Made by a program: the position numbers and the translations under genes. DNA of 64,000 nt, from assembly GCF_001949145.1 (NCBI RefSeq), contig NW_019091408.1, positions 1,305,296 to 1,369,295 of the forward strand, in the 5' to 3' direction. Below, piece after piece: positions 21,760 to 33,700 of the stretch. How positions within the stretch are numbered: the stretch's first letter is position 1; each line of letters starts with the position of its first letter. This stretch comes from Acanthaster planci. Its lineage: Eukaryota; Echinodermata; Asteroidea; Valvatida; Acanthasteridae. The notes under the pieces are model-generated. The model saw only the letters and a program-made list of their open reading frames with translations. It did no database searches and was not told the origin of the DNA.

Positions 21760-24700
21760 CTGCTCATTATGGAGGAGGGAGATGAAAGAAGTGGAAAGGT
21801 CAGAGAAAAGGGACAAATGAGTTTTAAAAACAAAGGGTAATTAAATGTACCATTGCCACTATTCCAACTCAAAAAGCCGAATCACACTTTGAAACTGGAA
21901 AGTCATTTTACGTATTTTCATCAAATACCTTTTCAATTAAATTTCTAAACAGTAGATTCTTGCTAAATGGTCACAATGGTCAAAACAAGAAAGACAAATT
22001 TTGAAGGTTTTTTTAAAGGGGTTTCAAAAGTTACACACATACATGTATCGTGTGTGTGTAACTCGGTATTAGTATGAGTATCATTTATTTAACCGAGTCA
22101 AGGTAACAAGAGAACAGGGTACAAGCAAAACTAAATTAACACGGCTGAACAACGACCACAAAAACAGGAGACAAAAATGAGCAGACGCAGGAACCATGGG
22201 CAAACATCAATTGAATACAAGTGACAGTTACATGTACGTAGGTTTAAGGGATTGGAAAAGTAAAATAAAGAACCATTACCTGCACTTTTGCAGCCCTGCA
22301 CATGGCAGTTGAATCACAAAATACAAGAATACATTCATAAACGCAAATATCTAAGCTAATGCAAAGCAGAATGTACTCTCCTGACTCAGCAAGACACAAT
22401 CACAACAGGATGTCCATTGAACAGTGGAAAACAAGGACAGTCAATGCTGAGGATATTCATACATTCATACAAAACCACACATTTAAGGTACCATACATAA
22501 GAATAATTTATTTGGCTTTTAAATACAAGTGTAATAGTCATGATAAATTTATTAACTTGTAATCATGATAAATTTATTAACTTGTAATCATGCAAACAAT
22601 GCATAAACTATGGAAAAAGACACCGAGTTCTTGCATTGCGACTGCCACTCATCAAATTGCACTCTTCCAATAAGAAAAGAAAACAAGAAGCTCAAAGTTC
22701 TCCTACTCAAACTGATTACTGATCATAAATGGCAAAGTGTGCCGGCTACATGTATAAATGGAATTCTAAAGTTTCTTAATTTTCTGCTTCAGGCTCTATT
22801 GCAACAATTGTGATCTGGTTTGTCAAATATGCATTTCAACAACATTTGGCAAAAGGATACTAAAAACAATACAAAAATGTGACCAAAACTTATTTCACAA
22901 TTTCACCATAAATACATTTAAGTCAAAACTACCACTTTGTAAATAAAGAAAGCAAACATTTCATTGGCAAATTACAAGTGTTTCAGAGTTGTAAAGTACG
23001 TGCACTGTCATGACTCTAAGTTTATGACAGCTTTAAAATTCCTTTGCTTCAAAAAACAAACTTTCAAAATGAAATCTCAAGAATCAATCAAGAATGATCT
23101 GTAAGATTTCAGGTGAATGTTACACATGTGATGCCATGGAGATGTAGCCACATATCATTTGTGACTATTTTTTTTCCAAGTCGTCAGATGACACAGGCTC
23201 AAATCATACAGACCTACAATGGCATGTAACCTGGGCCCTGTTCGGAGATATTTGTCTCTCAGCGTGAACCGGTGGATGTGAGAAGAAATGCTCTCTGTTG
23301 GTCAACATCTGTTGCAATGTAGCATGTTTATGATTTGAAAAAACAAAAGAAAAAACCCAAGAATGTCTTTTGTAATGACTTAGAGAAAAAAAGTTAACTT
23401 GAAATTTAAAATAACACAGTAACTTATAATTTCTGCATTGTATGTGTATAATTACTTTATAAATAGAAAACAATGTGTACATGAATGCTATGGGAAGCCT
23501 TGAGATGCTTGGTGGTGTGTATGCCCAGATTTGCACACGCATGCCCAGAATGAGCAAAATGGACCAGTGTCAGCTTCCACCAAGCACCTCAAAGTCTCCC
23601 ATAACAAATGTCATTCAAGCTTTGCTGTTTATTTCAATTAAAAGTACACGTAACCACATATGCAAAGAACTCTGGGCCCAGTCTTAGTCTGCACTGGTAA
23701 AAATACTGTTAAACTAACCACACGTACATGTACATGTACCTTTATGCTTTAAAGCAAAGGAGGCCAAGACCAAGTCAAAAAGTACATATAAAACACATGA
23801 AAGTTTGGCTGAATGGCTGGTACAGTGTACGTGTACTTTTTGCTAAGCATGTATACCAGTACAAGGCTTATACATGTACATGTAAACAGTATTTGGCAGA
23901 GAACCGGTAATCATAGATATGAGCAATGCATGATCACACATTTTCGGCTGGTAACCTGTTTTCTGCTTAGCTAAACTTGACTGTGCTTTGTTGAAATTGG
24001 ACCCAAGCTGCAAAAGACTTTTAAGTACATGTACCGGTTCAGATACAAACTGTCTTTATTACACTGCATTCATGAATTTCAAATGTCAAAAGTACCATTA
24101 ACTGCTTCATATGACTGGAATATACCGGGAAGTTGAACTAATGCCATGGAGGAAAGATCTAAACACAACAAAAGAAAACTGAGTGCACAGTAACTGTCTT
24201 TGAGAGTTAGAAATTTTTACAACTGAATACATTTCCTTGTATAGCATAAACGTAAATATTGTGTGGCTCAGAGTGGGAGAATTTTATCACAAGGTAAAAT
24301 CTGGACTTTGATTTATATAACTGACATACAGATCCCTGTCATTCAATTGTTTTAAAAGTTAAATTTAAAAATGATTTCAAATTACACAAGAATCCTCCTA
24401 GCAGACTTAATTTGCTTTCATTTTTGAACAAATTTAACATTCTCAATATTCCAGAAATTAAAACAAATCATGGAATCAATAACGCCTTTTAGAATCAACA
24501 GTTACAGTTTTCACAGGTTTTGGTTGTCACATCTGGGTTGTTCAAATTAATGCCCTTTGTGAAAGTTAATGCCTTTTATTTGGGAAAGGGTACACCTGGG
24601 ATGAATCAGTGCGCACGCTTGTGACGGGCCGTACATGTAGGAACAAGGATGATTCCGACTACTGAATCGTAGATTCCATTCACCAATGGGGCTTTTTGAA

Positions 24701-27700
24701 CCCTGGGGTGAATGACACCAATAATGAATGTCAATTGATGGTGATCCACTAATCAAAATGACAAGGATCTGTGTGTCAATAATAAAATCTAGTCTAATCC
24801 ACTGATCTATTACATGTACAAGTACCCGGGTATGTGTCACTGAGCACCACGTGGACAGGCCCTACCCTCTGACCCTTCAAGATTACCATAAAATTAAACT
24901 GACCATTTTTATAGCACGCAACTATATCCCTATTCATAGTGTTAGTTTAAAAGTAGCACTAGCAATTTCTTGCACCTGTTCCTAATCACCCAGCTCCCAC
25001 TAACGGTCATAACCAGTACCCCTCAGTTTGTCACTGCTCCTGCCTATTCAACATCTGGTCCCCTTTACCTCATATCCTCACTAGGTTGCTCACACCATGC
25101 TCGCACAAGCTTCTCCCTGGTCCCTTGCCCCCATGGAACCTTTAACCAGTGCCCATCAGTTCGTCATTGCTCAAGTCCCTTCAACAATTGATCCCCTTCA
25201 CCTAAAAAAACTCACTGAGTTCACATCACATTTCTGTACATGATTGCAAACCCCTTCCAACCCTGTATCCCCCTTGGTCTGTCATTGCTCTGGCCTATTC
25301 AACAGTTGGTCCCCCTCATCCAGGAGTCCTGCAGGCTCATACTCCCATTCCATTGACTCCTCGCCTTTGGGGTTCATCAGGCGAGAGTGGTGGTACCGGC
25401 TGCGCTCGGCAAAGTCGCCGTTCACCTCCGTCACCTGCGTCTCTTCTACCATCCCCGGGGTGGGGAGAAGCGGGGTAAGGACGAATTGGTCAGGAGGGGG
25501 TGGGCCTGATCTGCAGGTGGTGGCGGTGGTGAAAAGGGAAGGGGTTGTTGGTGGTGGTAAAATGGGGGAGCAGTGAGTGGAGGGTGGAACACGTGGTGGA
25601 TTGTGAGGGAACGGAGAGATTCATCCAGAGTTTAATTTTCCAGATTTGATGAAAGTTCTAACTTTCATTTTCAACAAACCACCACCACACGTTTATGACC
25701 AGCACCACCTCATATTTCACTGATGGTCTGAAGGTTTATGAGACATTGATTTTCCTGGAGAAAATGGATAACCTGTGCATGCACAACTTGAAATCTCAGA
25801 AAAAAACAGTATAACACATATACAGCATGGTTTGATGGGAAGTGTTTAGAATTACTAGTCCCGAGGTGAAAGTCAGCTTGACTACCTCCCGACGCAAACT
25901 TTCCAGAAATAAACCAGGCTGTATTTGTTTTATTACACCTTATAAATATTCAATTCATAAATGTGGGGATCTAACAACGTACTCATAAGACACCATTATT
26001 GTTTCAGAGCTGCATCTCATGAACAGTTCCATGTGTCATGCATGGCAACAGGGTTGAAATAGTCTGGTGCCATCACCCTTTCATGTGTCTTTACTGCAGT
26101 ACAGTAGTTACCAGGACGACAAAAATAGACTGGTTCCATAAAGATTGCTTGCCATGGCCACACTCTACATTTCTATGAGGCGGGTTCCAAGGGGAATGTT
26201 TGGTGCTACCAGAGAAAACTACCGTACTACCACCACCACCACCACCAGATGTAAGGATCCAGAAAATGGCAAAAGACGAAGTCAAAATGCTGAGGCTACG
26301 GCCAGGAGCAACATAAATGTCTATGAGAAGTGGCTTCAGCCCAAGTCTGTGGCTTCCACATGCAGGTGCAGCTGCACATTTTTTTGGAGAGGACCTATTA
26401 CAATGCCCACCGCCTTGCTGGCGCCCTCATTAGTAAATGCACAAAGTCAATACAGCATTGATCCAACATCCACTGTGAATGCACTGAGAATGACAAACCC
26501 AAGTTTCTTCAGCTCCTGTCACCGAAGAGGGCAGATGATCAGCAGCGAGCTTCAGCAGAACCAGCAAGACCAGCAAGAGGTGATTCCTGGAAGAGCTGAC
26601 TTTCACTTGACCTCAGGCTGACCCCGGCTAACCTTAAGGGACAACGCTTCAGGTGCCTTTCTGATCCTGGAGTAATTACCTTATTATGTTACACTTCTGT
26701 TAACAAACTTTTCTACCTTTTTACAAATAAGCTACTGTACATGTACATTACCCCAAAATAACAAAAACATATAGAATCAATAAAAAGCGAAACAACTGCA
26801 TGCATGTAAAAATGACCAAACTAGAAAATAACGGCCCAAATACCAACTGATAACTCATGATACAAGGATGCAAAACATGCAGGGAAATAATTGTGACAAA
26901 AGCCAAACGATATAAGAACAAAACAACAAAAGTTAAGAAATGACAGTCACATTTTCAGTTGAACAAAGAAGTTAACAAAACAGGGTTAGTCCCACTCAAG
27001 GGAACAATCTGACACACTATCACAAAATGCTCACTTTTTTGTGCGCATTCTAATGAAAATCATTTGTGGAACACTGTGCACTGTTTAAAACTGTTTGGTT
27101 TGAAAGGAATTAACCCGAGAATTTCAATCTTGCAATCTCTGGCACACCAAACATGTGCAGTGCCAACTGGTCTTACTAGCCCTATGTTCCCATTCCTCCA
27201 AAATGTTGTCAAAGTCTTCATTCCGGAAGAAAAACTAGAGGCCACTTACCTGCATAGCCTGGTGAAGAGCGATTTGATCCACTGGAAGAACTTGAACTCT
27301 GAGATGCCAGGGTACACCCCAGGGTTAGCCTGGCCGATGTAGATGTACAGGATTAAGTAGACAGAGACATTGGCAAGAGCGTAGCCCCACTGGATGGCAA
27401 ACATGATGACCAGGGCAGCTAAGATCTGAGATGTATAGACATGATAGAAGTAAAAATAGAAGGGATGAATGCAGTACATGTAGCCTTGATTACCTAAAGG
27501 TTTTACGAGGCATAACCGTGTTTGTGGGTACCTCGGGGTCAAACCTCAAGCTACCCCTTCTTTCATTTTGCATTTTTCACCTGACCAAGCCGTTAAATCA
27601 TCAGACACATATACCAAGAATAAAAAACTAGACTGGGTGAATCTAATCTTACTTTTAGCATGTCCCCACAAGCCTATGAATGGCTCTAGTTGAGTATTAC

Positions 27701-30700
27701 TCACCCCAATGAAAGAAACCCATCGATTACAGAATCGGGAATACCATGATGCTGGCATGCGATCCACAGTGCCAAATGGTCTGCTATTATCTGTGGTGTG
27801 TAAAGCAAACCAGGTGATAATTTCAGACATCTTTAGGGTTGAAAAAAGGATGTTTGTCTGACATCCAAGAAGAAAAGGAAAATTGGCTCTCAAACTGGCC
27901 GCAAAAGATGAAATTGAGTTTCAATCAAGAATTTCAAAGTACACCAAAGGACACCATGCATAGCTACGCTTTCTGCATAAAGTCAGACCCACAAATGTCC
28001 ATGAATAGTGATGAAGCTCTAGAACACGGAAGACTAAATTTGAATGTCTGGTTTGTGTTCATAAAAATACAATTTATAACAAGAAGCTTACGCTCAGTGC
28101 TTTCTAGAAGCTTGTGGGAAAACCTCATAAGCTTCCTGGGGTGGGATTCAAACCCAGAACCTCCCGCTTCCCATGTGTATGAATGCTACATTATTCCACA
28201 AAGCTCAGTGAGACCCTAGAATCACTAAATGAAAGTCGTAAGTTGTTGTACAACAGAATTACTGTGGTCCATATGTGGTAAGAACAGGGCACAAAGACAT
28301 CTTGAGATTCATTTTGGAGTGTTGACGGTTTCCTTTATCTTCAAGATTTGCTATGATGTGCACAGTTGAATCTACTTGCCTTGCTTTTCTTGACTGTCAG
28401 TCGAATCTATCAGCCCCTCCTTGTCACTGACATCCACTGGACCGTCCCCAGCCCCTCTATTCTTCTCCCCCCAGCCGTCATAGTCCCCACCCACTCCTGA
28501 CCCCCCGCCGGGCTTGGCCATGTCCTTCTTGGGGAACATCCTTTCGGCCTTGTCAATGTCCTCCTTGAACTCTCGCAAAGCGTCGTCCTTTGGCTGGGCA
28601 TCCTCGGCCTTAAGGGCACCGTAGGTCGTCTTGTCGTCGCTCTTATTGATGACATGCGCCAGGAGGCTGTCCTTCTCCTTCTTGGACTTGGCGCTCTTCT
28701 CTTTGTCATAGCTCATGGCCAGGGAGAAGTAGGCATAGTCCATGGCTATCGGTCGATATCAAAACAAAAAGGGAACTTGCAACAGTCCATTTCTTACTGT
28801 TCTGCATCAATTAAGTAAATGATATAAAATAAAAGCGGGTCCAATCTTGGCGCGAAAAACAACAGTCTGTTTCGGACACCTTCCTTGTAAATTACATGGA
28901 AGGAATCAAGCCTAAGGCAAGGCGTTAACTGAGTATTTTATAGTAAAAGTGAGGCTTGAAAATAAATCAAATCCAAAACTCATATTTCTATCTACTGGTA
29001 CATATATGATCAAAACCCTCAGCACTCAGTCTGTACAGATTACCTCCACGCATGAGGCTTGATTTCACTTTCAATCCACTCTGAGAGGAACAAAAGAGGG
29101 CATGTTTTTTGGTACTCACCGCATACGCGCCATGAGGCGTGCAAGTACTAGCATGTTTGACGTGGAGCACGCTGAGTACGCGCAACTAATTTATTCTGGC
29201 ATATATGGTCTTTGCGTACACGCAGAACGTGTGCAAGAACCCACTTGTAACCACCTGTCTTTCTTTTCACTGATTGGGGGCGCACTTGAGCTTGGGGCGG
29301 ATAACGTATGTAATAACAGTGTGGTGGAATTAGGTCTCTGAGCTCTGAGGTGTAACAAAAACATGCCAAAATTAGGCTGGTTGAAGATTTCTCCTCACCT
29401 GCATAAGTGACAAGAAACGGCATTGTGACGATGGGTCCCAACTCGTTCACATGACCGATGAAGATGAAGAGGATAGCGACAAAACAGACAACCAGTGAGG
29501 CAAAGATTGGCTCCTTGTTGGGCCCTTTCTGCAATCAAGGGGTTGTAATAAAAAATTAAGAATTCAGTCACTGGGCAACTGCCATTATGCCTTTTTGCTC
29601 TCTTTGAGAAAGTTGTGGGCAAGTCTGGGTCCCACACAGAACAGACGTTTTACCCTCAAAGATGTTTACAGATTTTCAGTATTTTTCATTCTCCTGCTAG
29701 GCATCTGGATGAACAATACCTACAAGCATTTTGACCTCACTAGCCTTTGTGATGATTTGTGCAATTAAAAAAGCATGGTGTTCCATATGGGACAGAAAGG
29801 GTATTTTTGTGGAGTTTCCCTTGCACAAAAGGTGATATTTTAAGAATGAAACCTTCTAGTCTTAAACACAGGGTTTCTTATATTTAAACTACACCGCTTT
29901 GAACAATGGGTGAATGTGTATGATCCTCTAGTGCTGTCCAGTGATCCTGGACAAAATAACCAACTTTACCCGGAATTTAAAAAACTTTTTCAACAGCTGC
30001 GAATAGGAAGGAATAGGTGAGGTAAAGATGGACAGATTTTGAACAGGGTCACCCGACTGTACAATGCCACTGGGCAATCGTGAAGATTCACTGATCAAAC
30101 CCAACAATGTTACACATCTTCTAATATCCTACCGATACACACAGGACATACATGTACATGTACATACTGTTTTTTTCTACATTCTACCTACCCCGTGGCC
30201 AAGCACTTTGATGATGGGGATAACATTCTCGTTGGCAATGCATTGAAGGATCCGAGGGGCTCCATACAGACCCCCTAGACAGGAGGACAAGCTGGAGATA
30301 TACAGGCCCATCAACCAGAGGAAACCCACCAGAGATACCTTGGTCAAAATGAAAAATCTGACATATTTACTATTGTTTTGTGCAAAGCGAAGGAGGGGAA
30401 TAAATTTAGGTTACAATGAAGAAAAATTCTTGTTTATTATTGAAAGACGAGTTGGGTGAGGAGTTGGTCAGACAACTCAAGGAGGTTGTACTACTACTTC
30501 CAATTATTGCCTCCAATGCATGTGCAAATATACACACACAGGCAAAATGTAGGGAGGGGAAGCAGTTGTCTGCCCCTTTAAAGCATGATATACATGGATG
30601 CATTCAAACCTTGTGTCTAGAGCTAGAGTATTATGTTGGTCTAGTCTTTGCCAGGTGCTTATGCGTGGGCAGATACTGACAACAGATGTATCTTCAGCTC

Positions 30701-33700
30701 TATTTACATGCATTTGCCGCCATCTGCAATTGCCATTTTATGGATTCTGTACATAAACATTCCTTTTTATATGGCACAGATAAAGAACAAACCAAAGACC
30801 GTGATCAACTACAGTGGAACACCACTATACTGTACACCGCTACACCGAACATTGGGCTACACCGAACACCGTCCTTGGCTCCCAATGTTTCATGCACAAA
30901 ACCTACCAAACATGAGTTTTTTTAGTTTGATGACAGCGGCCACTTTTGAAAAGGTTCGAATGGCCAAAATAGCTTACAATCTGGTTACAGTGCTTGAGTA
31001 TGCATCTACGCTTTCATCAGTTTTCTGCTGCATATTCCGAAACCTTCCAAGCTCGTCATGAGAAAGAGAAAGATCATGGCCCATGCTGATAAGTAAGAAA
31101 TCATCAAGAGAATTGATGGTGGAGCCTTGCAAGCAGCTATTGCTCGAGAATACAGGATTGGCTGCTCAACGGTCAATGAAATCTACAAAAATATAAATAA
31201 AACACAAGCACCTTCTCCCTTCCCTTCATCATGTTGTCATTCATCATACATGTATTCATTTTATTGTTTTTACAAGTACATTTCATTCTCAAAACAACAT
31301 TACGGCTGAAAGAAGATTAATCACAACTTTTAGGATTAACTTGAAACCAATTTTGTAACTCAATATTTAATAAAAAAATAAATATAATGAACAAATATAC
31401 ATTTCTAGAAACCTTAAATGTGAGTGCAACGGCAAACCATCAAGAAAACAGCGAAGCACAGAATCACAAGAGGAAGGACTTCAGTTAGAGAAGAAAGGGC
31501 GTTATTGAACATGGCGACAAAACGTTTGGCATTTAATTTATCTATACTGAACGTCCGCTGTACCAAACATTTAGCGTGGATTCCGTCCAGTTTGTTATAG
31601 CGGCATTCCACTGTACATTACAGAGACACCTGTGTCAACTGCACATCCACCCTTGCAAACGGCAAATTTGCCAAGCTCAACCTGTTGTCCACCCCTACCT
31701 TCTCAGCGATCATGTAGTCCTCTTGCAGCGCCCAGCGAGCACAGGTAGCCCCCAGCAGCAAGACGAAGAGCAGATAGAGGACAGTGGTCACCCCAAGGGC
31801 TGACAGCGTGCCATAGGGGATGCTCTTCTTGGGGTTGCGCAGGTCACCGCTCATGTTGATGCCGGCCATCACACCTGTTGCCGTCGGGAAGAAGACTCCA
31901 AAGACGGTGAAGAAGTTCTCACCTTCCAGGTAGGAGGGACCTGAGTTGTTGGTGAAGGCCAAACTGTTGAAGCCAAGGACGCCATTTTCTTGAGGACAGC
32001 AGAAAAGGAAAACACAAAGTGAGCATGGCATTTTTCTTTTTACTAAACTGGTACTACGACTTTTTACTAAACATCACTACAACCTGTGGTATGAATCCCA
32101 TCTAGGTCAGCTTGTGGATTGAGTTTTCAGTTCCCGCCTGATGCCATGGGTTTTCCCTGGAATATTTACCAGAGCTTTTCCTCCTCCCTCTAAAACTTAA
32201 CATTTTTTCATTGTTATAATCATCCTGTAATCGGCATTTCTACTGTTGGACGCACATGAAATAAAATAAATGAAATAAACAAGTACATCTTTCAAACAGT
32301 CTACGAAGGAATTCCCGCCATCTCGATGTTTTAACCTTCTGCCATCACTTTGTCAGAACACTTAAATTGAAGAACACCCCAATACCTTCATTTGCACGCA
32401 TTTGGCTGAGCCTCCCATCTCACATTAGGACTCTGGGACAGTTGACTCTTTAACGTGTTTCACTCGAAACCTGATTACCCACTTTTATGACCTGTAGTTT
32501 GCCTTTATACTTACTGGGATGTTCCGAAATTTATTGTTAAACTGATTAATGACACTTCAACTTCCAGCTTGTAAAGGATTACTTTTATGTTATTCTAATT
32601 TTATATCAATTATATAGAAATGCACTATTTAATGTATATTTCCTGTGCTCTGGGCCATTTCACAAGGACAGCCACTGGCTTGAATTGGATGTATCTTGAG
32701 AAAGGTGGGATGGGTTTGGGTTGGGGTGTGTGGGAGTGTTGTGTGGTGGCTGAGTGAGGTTGGGCCCAGAGCACTGACAATATGCAAATGTTTGATCATA
32801 CATGTGTATGTATACATGTTGTGTGTTGGCATTTTAAGTTTGGATAGGTCCTTGGCCCACAGTGTTTAATTATACTGTTGTGTATCCAGGCCAGCTTATA
32901 ACCCTTTTATTTAGTCCCTGTCTCCCGTTTGCCTATTTTTCCCTTTCTTATCTCTCCATTTATCCACCTCACTATCTATTGTCCAGTTTTCCTCTGTTTT
33001 TGTTCAGTTTGTTTTATTTCACTGCCAGTTTCTGTATTGTTTTGCTTGATGGCCAAATAAAAATTAATAATAATAGTAATATTTACCGAAAATGGGTCAC
33101 TTGGGAGACATTCCCATAGGAACGTGCACAAAATTTTTCAAACTTTACCGTCCCATAATTCAATATTCCCTAATCCGATCTTAACCAAACTTTGCATGTT
33201 TTCCTTTCAGACCCTAATCTATCATCTCTCAAAATGTGGACTGTAACAATTTTCCTCCTTTCGGTAGTTGGAGCATTAGGGAGACATTGAAATGTCTCCC
33301 TAATAACCGATGTCTCCCTAATGTTGAAAAATTTACCACAAAATGTCTCCCAAGTGACCTACTTGGAAATACAATAACAATAAAATAATAATAATATGAG
33401 GATGCTGTTGTCTTGAGGACGTAAGAAACTCCAACACAAAATGAGGACACATTAATGATGCCTACAGGCTATCAGTAACACAATCTCATAAAAGTGTTCC
33501 CAACAGTACATTACAATGCTGGAAATGCACAAGACTAAACTTGCTGATTTCTAGGGTTTTTTAGAACTGCAAACCTCTTAGTTGAACATCTAAAAAATCA
33601 GGAATGTTCCTTGCGTAGGTATGGTCTGCTTTGCACATACAGTGCATGTAGATCATTCCGAGGCAACGTTCTAATCAGGAAATGCCATGTTCAAAGTGAA

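Noticed and set aside
26145-26621. 158-codon plus-strand frame
   Set aside because: It lies in an SLC12A8 intron, crosses a (CCA)n microsatellite, and has no recognisable domain or splice partner.
32642-32778. Possible small inverted repeat (TGCTCTGGGCC ... GGGCCCAGAGCA)
   Set aside because: Only about 14 bp of pairing and no other support; too short to list as an element.
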